The notes: generated by a model not told the origin, from the sequence alone. Shown: positions 33,631-43,200, counted from the stretch's first letter. The stretch: 64,000 bases of DNA from Siphonobacter aquaeclarae (GCF_900103285.1 NZ_FNGS01000003.1:1-64000); one strand, 5' to 3'. A program made the numbers and translations.

Positions 33631-34260
33631 ATTATTTTCTTTCCAATGAATAGCACATCCGACCGACTTGGTCACGTTGAGCATCACCGGCTTTCCGGTG
33701 AGCAGGTTATTAACCGCATCTTCAACATACCTTTTCGTCACGCCTGACGGGTCCTGGGAGCTGTCGTCAATGGCGCCGATGTACTGCACCAGAAACCGTT
33801 CGCCCGAGCGATGCAGCACAAATACATGCGGTGTTCGCGTGGCGCCGAAAGCCTGGGCGACCTGCTGCGTTTCATCAAACAAATACGCAAACGGGTAGCT
33901 CTTCGCCCGGGCCCGGACTTTCATATTCTCGAAAGAATCTTCTTCGTATACGGAAGGATCGTTCGGATTGATCGCGAGTACCGGAAACCCGGCCGGCCGG
34001 TATTTGCGGTCGAGCGCGATAAGCCGGTCTTCGTATGCTTTCGCAAACGGGCAATGATTCGCCGTAAAGACGACGATCAGGCCTTTGGAGGACCGATAGT
34101 CACTCAGGCTCACCACGGAGCCTTCGGTGCTTTTCAGCCGGAAATCGGCTACGGCGTCCCCGATGTTGTAGCCCCGCTGATCGGCCGGGCGATCGGTTGC
34201 GCCGGCCCAGCCCGCCGCTGCCAGCCAGAAGGCAAGCAGGGCAACTCTGATGCGTGTCAT
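33628..34260 (-). CDS. Exported redoxin-domain protein
   Basis: A 210-residue protein with an N-terminal signal peptide (ALLAFWLAAAGWAGA) and a thioredoxin-like AhpC/TSA fold: FRLKSTEGSVVSLSDYR, FTANHCPFAKAYEDRLIAL, and TRTPHVFVLHR with the cis-Pro. The active site has a single cysteine, NHCPF, not CxxC; a second cysteine lies near the C-terminus (SVGCAIHWK), a feature of this redoxin subfamily. It may be a peroxiredoxin-like or thiol-handling enzyme in the periplasm. It overlaps the terminator by its stop codon. Confidence 0.88.
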   Translation of the reverse strand: MTRIRVALLAFWLAAAGWAGATDRPADQRGYNIGDAVADFRLKSTEGSVVSLSDYRSSKGLIVVFTANHCPFAKAYEDRLIALDRKYRPAGFPVLAINPNDPSVYEEDSFENMKVRARAKSYPFAYLFDETQQVAQAFGATRTPHVFVLHRSGERFLVQYIGAIDDSSQDPSGVTKRYVEDAVNNLLTGKPVMLNVTKSVGCAIHWKENN

Positions 34261-34374
34261 CGTTCCTGTTTTTTACGCGGCATAAATACGAAATCTAACC
34301 CACATTCCGGACCCCGGCCGTACGGTTCTCCCCGGATAACGACAAAACAGTCTCTTCCGGCATATCGTGCCCAA

Positions 34375-34412
34375 CAAAAAACGGGAGGCCCGGCCGGGTC
34401 TCCCGTTTTTTG
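34375..34412. terminator. Bidirectional terminator after the permease gene
   Basis: Stem AAAAAACGGGAG/CTCCCGTTTTTT with a GC-rich loop that can add pairs (GCCCGG/CCGGGT). Confidence 0.88.
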
Positions 34413-34428
34413 TTCGCCTGCAAAAGGA

Positions 34429-35916
34429 TCAGGCTGTTTCTTTTTCCTTGCGCTGGAGCTTGCTGCGCCGCATGCTGTAGCCGAAGTAAACAGCCAGACC
34501 CAGTGCCATCCAGACGATCAGACGCATCCAGTTTTCTCCGCCGAGGCCGTACATCATCAGCAGACAGGTAACAGCGCCGAGGACGGGAACAACCGGGGAA
34601 AACGGCGTCCGGAAAGGCCGCGGGGTATCCGGATCCGTTTTGCGCATGATAACAACGCCCAGTGATACAAGTACAAACGCGAAGAGCGTGCCGATACTGG
34701 TCATGTCACCGACGACGTCGCCGGGCACAAACGCAGCGAATACGCCGACAAACAGGAAGAAAAGAATATTGGAGCGGTACGGCGTCCGGAATTTCGGGTG
34801 CAGATCACAGAAAACCTTCGGAACCAGACCGTCCTTGGCCATCGAATAGAATACCCGTGACTGGCCCAGCAACATCACCAGAATAACCGAAGAGAAACCG
34901 GCCAGAATGGCCACCGTGATAAGGGTGCCGAGCCAGCCGTATCCGTGCATGTACTTTTCAATGGCATAGGCGACGGAGGCTTCCTTCCCGGCTGAACGGA
35001 ACTCGCTGAAATGCGCAACGCCCGTCAATACGTGTGCAAAAAGAATATACAAAACCGTACAAACGACGAGGGAAACGAGAATCCCGATCGGCATGTCACG
35101 CTTCGGATTCTTGGCTTCCTGAGCGGCCGTCGACACGGCATCGAATCCGATAAAGGCGAAGAACACCGTCCCGGCGCCTCCTACAATACCCCAGAAACCA
35201 CCGAAATCATGCGTCACACCGGCAGAATCGGTCACTTTCGATACTTCCGGAATGTAAGGCATGTGGTTGGCCGGGTTGATGAACTGCCAGCCCAGGGCGA
35301 TGAAGAGTATTACAATCGCCACTTTCACAATCACGATGATGGCATTGACCGTAGCCGACTCCTGTACCCCGCGGATCAGCAGGAGTGTCAGGGCCGCCAG
35401 AATAAACAGGGCCGGGATGTTCATGATGCCCTGCGTACCCAACTCGGATACCTGGAAGGGAGAGTGACACCACTGGTAGGGTATCTCTGTCCCGAATAAG
35501 GTGCCTAATAGCTTGTTGAGGTATTCTGACCAGGCGATCGAAACTGTCGCGGCGCCAAGCGCGTATTCCAGCACAAGATCCCAACCGATAATCCAGGCGA
35601 CAAACTCGCCCATCGTGGCGTAGGAATAGGTATAGGCAGATCCGGCGATGGGGATCATGGAAGCGAATTCGGCGTAGCACAAACCGGCGAGGGCACAACC
35701 CACGGCTGCCAGAATGAATGAGATCGTCACGGAAGCGCCTGCGCTCTCGGCAGCGGCGGCAGCGGTGCGGACGAAAAGCCCTGCCCCGATAATTGCCCCG
35801 ATCCCCAATGCGATCAGATTTCCGGCAGAAAGCGTCCGCTTGAGAGAGCCTTCTCCCGTTGCGTCCGCCTCGTGCAAGAGTTGTTTAAGCGGTTTCTTGA
35901 CCCAAATGTTTGCCAT
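34429..35916 (-). CDS. APC-family amino acid permease (CAT-like)
   Basis: A 495-residue permease of the amino acid-polyamine-organocation family, with about 12-13 helices. Helix 1 has the family motif LIALGIGAIIGAGLFVRT, and the sequence around FIGFDAVSTAAQEAKNPKRDMPIGI is the conserved loop of cationic amino acid transporter (YfnA/CAT1) relatives. Probable substrate is a neutral or cationic amino acid by proton or sodium symport; not decidable from sequence. A palindrome ATATTTG/CAAATAT lies 66 bp upstream of its start and a terminator follows. Confidence 0.93.
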   Translation of the reverse strand: MANIWVKKPLKQLLHEADATGEGSLKRTLSAGNLIALGIGAIIGAGLFVRTAAAAAESAGASVTISFILAAVGCALAGLCYAEFASMIPIAGSAYTYSYATMGEFVAWIIGWDLVLEYALGAATVSIAWSEYLNKLLGTLFGTEIPYQWCHSPFQVSELGTQGIMNIPALFILAALTLLLIRGVQESATVNAIIVIVKVAIVILFIALGWQFINPANHMPYIPEVSKVTDSAGVTHDFGGFWGIVGGAGTVFFAFIGFDAVSTAAQEAKNPKRDMPIGILVSLVVCTVLYILFAHVLTGVAHFSEFRSAGKEASVAYAIEKYMHGYGWLGTLITVAILAGFSSVILVMLLGQSRVFYSMAKDGLVPKVFCDLHPKFRTPYRSNILFFLFVGVFAAFVPGDVVGDMTSIGTLFAFVLVSLGVVIMRKTDPDTPRPFRTPFSPVVPVLGAVTCLLMMYGLGGENWMRLIVWMALGLAVYFGYSMRRSKLQRKEKETA

Positions 35917-35981
35917 ATAAATGCTCCGTTAGGAAAATTTTTTTGAATGATGTTTAGGTTTGTAAATGAAGCGGCGAAATA

Positions 35982-35996
35982 ATATTTGTCAAATAT
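35982..35996. promoter_or_regulatory. Palindrome upstream of the permease gene
   Basis: ATATTTG-T-CAAATAT is a perfect 15-bp palindrome in an A/T-rich segment upstream of the minus-strand permease; likely operator or promoter element. Confidence 0.4.
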
Positions 35997-36124
35997 GCAA
36001 AAAAACCGAGTTCGTCCGCAAACGCCGATTCAATTTTGACGTCTGCTAATCGGCAGAATGGGGTTTTCCCGAGACGCGCCAAACACGGGTCGGAAAGGCC
36101 GGAAAATTTTCCTGCGAAAAAGAC

Positions 36125-36156
36125 AAAAACGCCGCCGGACGCCTACTCTCCGGCGG
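36125..36156 (-). terminator. TerC gene terminator overlapping its stop codon
   Basis: On the minus strand CCGCCGGA (36149-36156) pairs with TCCGGCGG (36132-36139) and is followed by CGTTTTTG. The upstream arm lies within the last codons of the gene. Confidence 0.75.
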
Positions 36157-36916
36157 AATGACGTTTCGGAAAATTGAAGAGAAGAGAGGTAATCACCGGT
36201 CCTACAAACAATACCACCGTTCCCAGTGATACGTAGAGATCAGCCTCCTCGCTTTCGAGAAAACGGCAGAACGCCGACTCTTTGAAGAAGTGGCAGATAG
36301 CCGACGACGTCAGCTTCACGCCGAGAATACCGATGACAATAAACGCGACGGCTTCCATAAACGGAAAACGCTCCATCAGCTTCACGAAAGACTGTGCGAC
36401 AAACCGCATCGCCAGAATTCCGATAAAAACACCGGTACAGATCAGGTAAATATTGTCCGTAAACGCAACCGCCGCAAAGACATTATCAATCGAAAAGGCG
36501 AGGTCCATTACTTCCACCAAGGCAACCGTCGCCCAGAACTTTCCGAGCAGGCCGATGGAGTTTTTATAGAACCAGTTTTCCTTTTTATCGAGCAGATCGT
36601 CTTCGTGGCTCGGCGTGGATTCCCCCTTGAAGTAATTGAAACACAGGTAGAGCAGGTAGAGCCCTCCGACGGGCTTGAGCCACCATACTTTCACCAGCCA
36701 GGTGGCCGCCAGCAGACAGATTCCCCGGAAAAGATATGCACCGACGATGCCATACTTGAGTGCTTTCTTTCGCTGGTCCTGAGGCAGGTCCATCACCATC
36801 GTGGCGAGAACGGCCGCATTATCGACCGACAGCAGGCTTTCGATCAGAATCAGATTCAGGATGATAAATCCGGCTGTTTCGAGGTCTTCGCCCAGCAGGT
36901 GGTGCAGAAAATCCAT
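36143..36916 (-). CDS. TerC family membrane protein
   Basis: 257 residues from ATG 36916 (MDFLHHLLGEDLETAGF), which is preceded by a good promoter. About 7 helices, with the TerC signatures NLILIESLLSVDNAAVLATMV and VVALVEVMDLAFSIDNVFAAVAF in helices 1 and 5 (SVDNA, SIDNV). TerC proteins are linked to metal (manganese, tellurite) handling and may act in export of metals for secreted proteins. Two longer upstream ATGs would add a non-conserved tail. Divergent from the DsbD-like gene. Confidence 0.93.
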   Translation of the reverse strand: MDFLHHLLGEDLETAGFIILNLILIESLLSVDNAAVLATMVMDLPQDQRKKALKYGIVGAYLFRGICLLAATWLVKVWWLKPVGGLYLLYLCFNYFKGESTPSHEDDLLDKKENWFYKNSIGLLGKFWATVALVEVMDLAFSIDNVFAAVAFTDNIYLICTGVFIGILAMRFVAQSFVKLMERFPFMEAVAFIVIGILGVKLTSSAICHFFKESAFCRFLESEEADLYVSLGTVVLFVGPVITSLLFNFPKRHSAGE

Positions 36917-36961
36917 TGCGTCTTTTTGTCTATAGAAAAGTGGAAAGGTGCGTTGCGGCGG

Positions 36962-36969
36962 CAAAGGTA
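36962..36969 (-). promoter_or_regulatory. Promoter -7 element of the TerC gene
   Basis: TACCTTTG on the minus strand, a perfect TAnnTTTG, 45 bp upstream of the ATG at 36916. Confidence 0.65.
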
Positions 36970-37144
36970 AGTCCGGAAGCCGAATATGCCGCCTGCCTGT
37001 CGGCACGGCCGGAATCTTTCCCGCCGTCAAACTATCCGGCAGGAAATTGCGTTGCCCCACCAACGGCGGAAAAAACACGCAGCCGGTTGAGGCGTATTGA
37101 TTACTTTTGCCGCCAGTCTGAAGAGACCATTTTTATTCACTTCC

Positions 37145-39220
37145 ATGAAGAAAGCTGTCATTCTGATATTCCTGTTCTGGTCCGCTCTGGCGCAGGCACA
37201 GGTCCTTAAACCATATACCCTCCAGTTCTCTCTTTCCAGGAAAGAGGTGAAAGTCGGGGAAACCGTGGACGTACTCATCGACGCCCGCATGAACCCCGGC
37301 TGGCATATCTTCTCCTCCGACCAGGACCCCGATGTAGGGCCGCTGCCGGCCGTCGTCAAGTTCAAAAAGAACGGAACATTCGAGACGGTAGGCAAGCTTC
37401 GCCCGTCTTCCACCCCTACCGAAAAAATGGATGAAATTTTCGGGGGAAAGGTCCGGTACTTCGAAGGAAAAGGCGGCTTCAAACAAACCATCCGCATACT
37501 GAAAGAAGGAGCGAAAATAGAAGGAAGCCTGGGCGGACAGGTCTGCCAGGACGACGGACTCTGCATTGCCATCAACGACGGCGATTTCAGCCTCCCCAAC
37601 CTGAAAGTACTCCCAGGAGAAGCCCCGAAGGAAGAAAAAAAAAACGAGGCCATAACTGATACGGTTTCGACGGCGCCTCCGGTCTCCGTACCTACTGTTA
37701 CTGCTGATAATCAGAAAGATACCACTACAACAATCGCTTCCGCGGCGCCGGCGTCACCGGAACAACCCGAGGAAAAGAAGGACGGTATTTCATTCGGAGA
37801 CCTGGTACTTGCTTTTCTGGCCGGCCTCGCAGCAGTAGCCATGCCCTGTGTCTATCCGATGATTCCGATGACGGTGGCAATGTTCACCAAGCGGGTCGAC
37901 TCCCGGGCGGAGGGCATTACCAAAGCCCTGTTCTACGGTCTTTCCATCATTCTCATTTTTGCGTTTTTCGGGACGCTGGTTTCGGCCATTTTCGGAAGTG
38001 CATTTGTCAACTTCATCAGTACGCACTGGGCGCCGAACCTGTTCATTTTCGCGATTTTTGTTCTGTTCTCTCTGTCGTTTCTCGGAGCATTTGAACTGAC
38101 GCTCCCAAGTGCGTTTGTCAATAAAGTCGATGCTCAGGCCGACAAAGGCGGCTGGGGCGGTATCTTCTTCATGGCCTTCGCCCAGGCGCTGGTTTCATTC
38201 TCCTGCACCGCGCCGATCGTGGGCACCGCGGCGATCCTCGCCGCCAAAGGCAGTATCTGGGATTCGGCCTTGCTGAATGTCAGCTTCGGGTCCGCATTTG
38301 CGCTTCCGTTCGTGGCAGCGGCATTTATTCCGAGTTTCCTGAAGTCGATGCCCAAATCCGGCGGCTGGCTCAATACGCTCAAAGTACAGCTCGGTTTCCT
38401 CGAACTGGCCATCGCCCTGAAATTCCTCAGCGTACCGGATCAGACGTACCACTGGGGCCTTCTCAATCGGGATGTATACCTTTCGCTCTGGATCGTGATC
38501 TTTACGTTGATGGGCCTCAACCTGCTGGGTAAGCTCCGCATGTCGCACGATAGTCCGCTGGAAGCCGTCACCATTCCCCGGGCGCTGTTTGCCATTCTGA
38601 TTTTCTCGTTCTCGGTCTACCTGGTGCCTGGTTTATTCGGCGCGCCGCTGAAACCGCTCTCAGGTCTGTTGCCGCCGGAAACGTCTCAGGAATTCAATCT
38701 GTCTCACGCCAATGGCGCTGCTGCCGCACCGAAAGGTATCCTGCCGGCCGACCGGAAGTATGCCGATTTCCTGAAGCTTCCGCACGGGCTGGAAGGCTTC
38801 TTCGACTACAAGGAAGGCCTCGCTTATGCTCAGAAAGCAGGTAAGCCTATCTTCATCGACTTCACCGGCCACGGCTGCGTGAATTGCCGGAAAATGGAGG
38901 AAACCGTCTGGAGCCAGCCGGAAGTACTCAAGCGTCTCCGTGAAGACTACGTTATTGTTTCTTTGTATGTGGACGATAAAACGGAACTGCCGGAAAGCGC
39001 ACACTACGTATCGCGGGTAGACGGAAAGCTGAAGACGACCATCGGCGACCAGAACCTCGACTTCGAAATTGAGAAATACAACTTCAACGCGCAGCCGCTT
39101 TACGTACTGATAGACCCGAAAAACGACGCAAAACCGCTTGTCAAGGCCGTAGCCTATGAGCCGAACGTCGAAAAGTTCATCCACTACCTCGATGAGGGTA
39201 AAGCGAAATTCAATAACTAA
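37145..39220 (+). CDS. DsbD-family thiol:disulfide reductase
   Basis: 691 residues from ATG 37145 (signal peptide MKKAVILIFLFWSALAQA). Layout: a periplasmic N-terminal immunoglobulin-like domain (to about residue 160), a Pro/Thr-rich linker, an eight-helix cytochrome-biogenesis domain with two conserved cysteines (VAMPCVYPMIPMT, VSFSCTAPIVG), and a C-terminal thioredoxin domain with FTGHGCVNCRKMEE (CVNC). It moves electrons from cytoplasmic thioredoxin to periplasmic partners. The following L,D-transpeptidase gene starts inside its last codons, so the two are cotranscribed. Confidence 0.94.
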   Translation: MKKAVILIFLFWSALAQAQVLKPYTLQFSLSRKEVKVGETVDVLIDARMNPGWHIFSSDQDPDVGPLPAVVKFKKNGTFETVGKLRPSSTPTEKMDEIFGGKVRYFEGKGGFKQTIRILKEGAKIEGSLGGQVCQDDGLCIAINDGDFSLPNLKVLPGEAPKEEKKNEAITDTVSTAPPVSVPTVTADNQKDTTTTIASAAPASPEQPEEKKDGISFGDLVLAFLAGLAAVAMPCVYPMIPMTVAMFTKRVDSRAEGITKALFYGLSIILIFAFFGTLVSAIFGSAFVNFISTHWAPNLFIFAIFVLFSLSFLGAFELTLPSAFVNKVDAQADKGGWGGIFFMAFAQALVSFSCTAPIVGTAAILAAKGSIWDSALLNVSFGSAFALPFVAAAFIPSFLKSMPKSGGWLNTLKVQLGFLELAIALKFLSVPDQTYHWGLLNRDVYLSLWIVIFTLMGLNLLGKLRMSHDSPLEAVTIPRALFAILIFSFSVYLVPGLFGAPLKPLSGLLPPETSQEFNLSHANGAAAAPKGILPADRKYADFLKLPHGLEGFFDYKEGLAYAQKAGKPIFIDFTGHGCVNCRKMEETVWSQPEVLKRLREDYVIVSLYVDDKTELPESAHYVSRVDGKLKTTIGDQNLDFEIEKYNFNAQPLYVLIDPKNDAKPLVKAVAYEPNVEKFIHYLDEGKAKFNN

Positions 39221-39878
39221 GCAGCTATTCCTGCTGCTCGTACTCGGATGTACCTGTCCGGCGCAGGCACAGGAGCAACTATTGGTTGTCAAAACGCGTA
39301 ATACAGGTACCTCGGAAGGGGTACTCACCCGGTTTGAGCGGATAAAAGGCCACTGGAAGCAACGGGGAGTATCCTTGCCGGTCGCTATTGGTCGCACAGG
39401 ACTCGCTCCCGCAAACGGAAAGCGGGAGGGCGACGGAAAATCCCCTTCGGGGCTATTGCGGCTTGAAACGGCCTTCGGTACCGAGCCCAAACCCGCCGGT
39501 ATGAAGTGGCCGTATTTACAAACGGATGGGTCGTGCTATTGTGTGGATGATGTGCAGTCGGAATGGTACAACCGGATCGTCCATGCCGATACCGTTCGGA
39601 AAGACTGGCAGTCTGCCGAAAAAATGAAGATCGACGCCTACAGGTATGGCCTGGTCATCGGGTACAATACCGAGCAACCGGTTCCGGGCAAGGGCTCCTG
39701 TATTTTTCTGCATATCTGGGACGGTCCTGCCATTGGTACCGCCGGCTGTACGGCTCTTTCTGAATCCAACCTGCTGGCTATACTCAAATGGCTGGATCCG
39801 GCAAAAAAGCCGGTACTGATACAAGTGTCCCAGGCCGATTACCCCGCTTTCCGCACCCGCTATTCCCTACCCGATTAA
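39192..39878 (+). CDS. L,D-transpeptidase (YkuD) family protein
   Basis: 228 residues from ATG 39192 with a signal segment (KQLFLLLVLGCTCPAQA). The catalytic region IFLHIWDGPAIGTAGCTAL has the His and the nucleophilic Cys of the YkuD fold (HxxG...T-x-GC). It probably forms 3-3 peptidoglycan cross-links or attaches proteins to the wall, or trims it. Start overlaps the dsbD-like stop by 29 bp in another frame. A possible link is that the reductase keeps the catalytic cysteine reduced, because both proteins are periplasmic. Confidence 0.9.
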   Translation: MRVKRNSITKQLFLLLVLGCTCPAQAQEQLLVVKTRNTGTSEGVLTRFERIKGHWKQRGVSLPVAIGRTGLAPANGKREGDGKSPSGLLRLETAFGTEPKPAGMKWPYLQTDGSCYCVDDVQSEWYNRIVHADTVRKDWQSAEKMKIDAYRYGLVIGYNTEQPVPGKGSCIFLHIWDGPAIGTAGCTALSESNLLAILKWLDPAKKPVLIQVSQADYPAFRTRYSLPD

Positions 39879-39889
39879 CTGTTTTCACG

Positions 39890-40465
39890 ATGAATCTCGT
39901 TTTTGCTACCAACAACCGCCATAAACTCGAAGAAATCCAGCTCGCGCTCGGGTCTTCTTTTCATTTGCAGACACTTTCCGATATCGGCTGTACGGAGGAA
40001 CTCCCGGAAACGGGCCGGACGCTGGAGGCTAACTCCCTCGAAAAAACGAAGTTTCTGGCCGACTACTACAACGTCGACTGTTTCGGGGATGATACCGGCC
40101 TGGAGATTGACGCCCTTGGCGGAGAGCCCGGCGTAGATACGGCTTACTATTCCGGCAGCCGCGACGCCGACTCCAACAACCGGAAAGTACTCGAAGTGAT
40201 GAAAGGTATTGAAAACCGGTCTGCCCGGTTCCGCACCGTCATTACCCTAATCCTGAAAGGCGAAATCTATCAGTTTGAAGGTATTTGCGACGGCTATATT
40301 CTTGAAGAGGCCGTCGGCACACAGGGTTTTGGCTATAACCCTATCTTCCGCCCCGAAGGCTACGACCGCAGCATGGCCGAAATGACTATGGAAGAGAAAA
40401 ATGCCATCAGCCACCGGACGCGGGCGTTTGGGAAGATGGTGGCGTTTTTGGAGGAAAGACTGTAG
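39890..40465 (+). CDS. rdgB: RdgB/HAM1 family XTP/dITP diphosphatase
   Basis: This 191-residue enzyme hydrolyses dITP, ITP and XTP to prevent their use in nucleic acids. Signatures: VFATNNRHKLEEIQ, GDDTGLEIDALGGEPGVDTAYYS, and GYNPIFRPEG (FxYDPxF equivalent), plus SHR near the C-terminus. Standard length. It begins 11 bp after the transpeptidase stop and is the last gene of the dsbD-ldt-rdgB operon. Confidence 0.96.
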   Translation: MNLVFATNNRHKLEEIQLALGSSFHLQTLSDIGCTEELPETGRTLEANSLEKTKFLADYYNVDCFGDDTGLEIDALGGEPGVDTAYYSGSRDADSNNRKVLEVMKGIENRSARFRTVITLILKGEIYQFEGICDGYILEEAVGTQGFGYNPIFRPEGYDRSMAEMTMEEKNAISHRTRAFGKMVAFLEERL

Positions 40466-40470
40466 GACCT

Positions 40471-40538
40471 GTTTTCAGTTTACGGTTTTCTGTTAGCACC
40501 ATACTATAACTGAAAACAGAAAACCGTAAACTGAAAAC
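40471..40538. repeat. Long perfect inverted repeat, family B
   Basis: Arms 40471-40494 and 40515-40538 are 24-bp perfect inverted copies (core GTTTTCAGTTTACGG). The arms end exactly at the stop codon of the MCE gene and 5 bp after that of rdgB. It shares words with 12014-12100. Confidence 0.8.
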
Positions 40539-41492
40539 TCATTTCTGCCCATTCCCCAACGTATCCCCTGCCATCTTCTTGTCTTTTTTTCCGAAGACGG
40601 AGAAGTGAACATAGCGCTTGGGTTGCTGGCGGAAGTCGACCAGGAGCTTGTCCAGGTCTTTCATCATGAGGTTCAGGTTGGTGTAAAGCTGCTCGTCTTT
40701 GAGCAGTTTACCGGCGGTACCCTGTCCGCTTTGCAGGTCTTTCAGCAGGTGTTGCAGCTCGCCGACGGTCTGGTTGGCCTTCGCGACGGTTTTGCCGAGC
40801 TGCAGGGCATTCAGGGAATCTGCAAACGTATTGGCTTTGGCCATAAGAGGTTTGATGCCTTTTTCCGTCTCTACCAGTTGGGTCGACAACTGATTCAGGT
40901 TACCCATAATCGCGGCAATCCCTTTCCGGTTTTCATTGATGGTGGCGCGCAGGGTCAGGCCCGTTTCGTCCACGTTGGCCAGTAGTTGATTAAGGACATC
41001 GCCGGTTTGCTTGAAGCGGGACACCACCACATTCAGGTTCCGGATGAGGGAATCTGCGTCGGTCAGGATGGGTACTGCCTTGTCCTGCAACGCAGCGGTG
41101 AGGCCGGTTTGTTTGCTGGATTTAAGCGTATCTCCTTCGGCAATGGCGGCGCCCTTTCCAATCTGCAGCTGGATGGCTTTGCCACCGAGGAGGCCGTTAT
41201 CAGCAAGAAGTGCGACGGTATTATTGGTCAGCGGGACGTCTTTGTCGAGTGTCAGAACGACCAGGATCCGGTTATTCTGGTTGGCAAGAATGCGGGTTTC
41301 CTTGACACGTCCGACGGCAACCCCGTTGACGGTAATCTGATTGGAGGCGGTCAGGCCATCGACGCTGTCATAGATGGCATAGTATTCCCGGGAAGTAGAA
41401 AAGAGATCCGAACCTTTCAGGAAGTTAAAACCGAAGTACAGGATGATCCCAGAAATGAGGGTCATCAGTGCTACCTTAATTTCTTTAGACAT
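40539..41492 (-). CDS. MCE/MlaD domain protein
   Basis: 317 residues from ATG 41492 (MSKEIKVALMTLISGIILYFGFNFLKG), i.e. one N-terminal membrane helix, then an MCE domain (DGLTASNQITVNGVAVGRVKE, LLGGKAIQLQIG) and a long helical C-terminal region. MlaD proteins form ring channels that carry phospholipids between membranes. The usual partners, an MlaE permease and MlaF ATPase, are not adjacent. An in-frame ATG 13 codons upstream is unlikely. Confidence 0.93.
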   Translation of the reverse strand: MSKEIKVALMTLISGIILYFGFNFLKGSDLFSTSREYYAIYDSVDGLTASNQITVNGVAVGRVKETRILANQNNRILVVLTLDKDVPLTNNTVALLADNGLLGGKAIQLQIGKGAAIAEGDTLKSSKQTGLTAALQDKAVPILTDADSLIRNLNVVVSRFKQTGDVLNQLLANVDETGLTLRATINENRKGIAAIMGNLNQLSTQLVETEKGIKPLMAKANTFADSLNALQLGKTVAKANQTVGELQHLLKDLQSGQGTAGKLLKDEQLYTNLNLMMKDLDKLLVDFRQQPKRYVHFSVFGKKDKKMAGDTLGNGQK

Positions 41493-41631
41493 GGCTTGGC
41501 TGTTATCGATGGGCGTTTGGGAAGGGCCCATTTAGGCTTCCCAAAAGTAGGCGAAACTGCTGAAAATGCAGAACCTCTCCTCAAAAAGCGGCCTGCAGAC
41601 GGTTTCTGCCGCGCCGAGAGTTACCTTCCAT

Positions 41632-41662
41632 TTGGGAAGCTTACGAATCCGCCGTACCTTTG
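41632..41662 (+). promoter_or_regulatory. glyA promoter
   Basis: TTG (41632-41634), 20-bp spacer, TACCTTTG (41655-41662): good consensus. Transcription should start near 41668. Confidence 0.75.
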
Positions 41663-41669
41663 CGACTTC

Positions 41670-41729
41670 ATGGCCGGTGGGGGTTCTTTCGAACCAAAAG
41701 GCTGATCGTCAGCCGGTTTCCCGGCCCAT
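41670..41729 (+). promoter_or_regulatory. Structured glyA leader (three-way junction)
   Basis: Outer stem GGCCGG/CCGGCC (41672-41677 with 41721-41726), and two inner hairpins GGTTC/GAACC (41682-41686, 41691-41695) with loop TTTC, and GGCTGA/TCAGCC (41700-41705, 41709-41714) with loop TCG. It begins at the predicted transcription start, 33 bp before the ATG. No riboswitch class is recognised. Confidence 0.55.
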
Positions 41730-41761
41730 CGAATCATTCAAATAACCAGCAATTCCCAAAC

Positions 41762-43057
41762 ATGTCAACGGTCACCGCTTCCCGCATTGAACGCGACACC
41801 CAACTCTTCGATCTCATCGAGAAAGAAGCTCATCGTCAGGAGTATGGCATTGAACTGATTGCTTCCGAGAACTTTACCTCGAAGCAAGTGATGGAGGCTC
41901 AAGGCAGTGTCTTAACGAACAAGTATGCCGAAGGTCTTCCGGGCAAGCGTTACTACGGCGGTTGCGAGGTTGTTGACCAGGTGGAACAGCTGGCCATTGA
42001 CCGGGCGAAGGAATTGTTTGGTGCCTCCTGGGCCAACGTGCAGCCGCACTCCGGCGCGCAGGCCAACGCTGCCGTTTTCCTGTCATTCCTGAACCCGGGC
42101 GACAAGATCCTCGGCTTCAGCCTGGCACACGGCGGACACCTTTCACACGGATCTCCCGTCAACTTTTCCGGTAAGTACTTTCAGCCGTTCTTTTATGGCG
42201 TAGAACAGGAAACCGGCCTGATCGACTGGGACAAAGTAGAAGAAATCGCCCTGCGCGAGAAGCCCCGCCTGCTCATCTGCGGCGCGTCGGCCTACTCCCG
42301 CGATTGGGACTATGCCCGCCTGCGGTCTATCGCCGATCAGATCGGCGCGCTGTTGCTGGCGGATATTTCGCACCCCGCTGCGCTGATTGCCAAGGGGCTG
42401 CTTAACAACCCGATGGAACATTGCCACATCGTATCTACGACAACCCATAAGACCCTCCGCGGTCCCCGTGGCGGCCTGATCCTCGTCGGGAAGGATTTCG
42501 AAAACCCCTTCGGTATCAAAACCCAGAAAGGTGATATCCGGACAATGACCAGCCTCCTCGATTCTGCCGTATTCCCCGGCACGCAGGGTGGTCCGCTGGA
42601 GCACGTCATCGCAGCCAAGGCCGTTGCCTTCGGTGAAGCGCTGACCGACGAGTTCGCTGAATATGCCCTTCAGGTTCAGAAAAATGCGAAAGTGATGGCA
42701 CAGGCGTTTGTCGACAAAGGCTACAAAATCATCTCCGGCGGTACGGATAACCACCTGATGCTGATCGACCTGCGTCCGAAGGGTCTCTCCGGCAAACTGG
42801 CGGAGAATACCCTCGTCAAGGCTGATATCACGGTGAATAAAAACATGGTTCCGTTTGACGACAAATCCCCGATGGTCACGTCAGGTATGCGTGTCGGAAC
42901 GGCGGCTATGACGTCCCGCGGCATGAAGGAAAACGAAATGCTTCAGATTGTGGAGTGGATCGACGACGTCCTGATGCACAATGACAACGAAAGCTACATC
43001 GCCGACGTCAAGCAGAAAGTGAACACCTGGATGAACGAATTCCCGCTGTATCGCTAA
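41762..43057 (+). CDS. glyA: Serine hydroxymethyltransferase
   Basis: GlyA makes glycine and 5,10-methylene-THF from serine and THF with PLP. The 431-residue protein has [17 protein letters not shown], the LIASENF motif, the PLP lysine in [15 protein letters not shown], and [16 protein letters not shown]. Start at ATG 41762 gives the usual length; longer forms would run into the leader. It is monocistronic with a terminator, and is preceded by a structured leader. Confidence 0.97.
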   Translation: MSTVTASRIERDTQLFDLIEKEAHRQEYGIELIASENFTSKQVMEAQGSVLTNKYAEGLPGKRYYGGCEVVDQVEQLAIDRAKELFGASWANVQPHSGAQANAAVFLSFLNPGDKILGFSLAHGGHLSHGSPVNFSGKYFQPFFYGVEQETGLIDWDKVEEIALREKPRLLICGASAYSRDWDYARLRSIADQIGALLLADISHPAALIAKGLLNNPMEHCHIVSTTTHKTLRGPRGGLILVGKDFENPFGIKTQKGDIRTMTSLLDSAVFPGTQGGPLEHVIAAKAVAFGEALTDEFAEYALQVQKNAKVMAQAFVDKGYKIISGGTDNHLMLIDLRPKGLSGKLAENTLVKADITVNKNMVPFDDKSPMVTSGMRVGTAAMTSRGMKENEMLQIVEWIDDVLMHNDNESYIADVKQKVNTWMNEFPLYR

Positions 43058-43068
43058 GACCGGCATGA

Positions 43069-43126
43069 GAAAAAGATTGGGGTTTGTAAAGCGGGATGTC
43101 CCTCTTTTCAAATCCCAATCTTTTTA
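43069..43126 (+). terminator. glyA terminator
   Basis: Stem AAAGATTGGGGTTTG/CAAATCCCAATCTTT (arms about 43072-43086 and 43109-43123) with one mismatch, followed by TTAAATTT; also A-rich on the left. Confidence 0.75.
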
Positions 43127-43200
43127 AATTTTAATACGCATTCCCGAATCGCCGTGTCTTTCCTCATTACTTTTGATTTTTTCTTATAAAGACTAGTAAA

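Noticed and set aside
35982-35996. ATATTTG palindrome as an insertion-sequence end
   Set aside because: No transposase and no matching second copy were found; a promoter element is a simpler reading.
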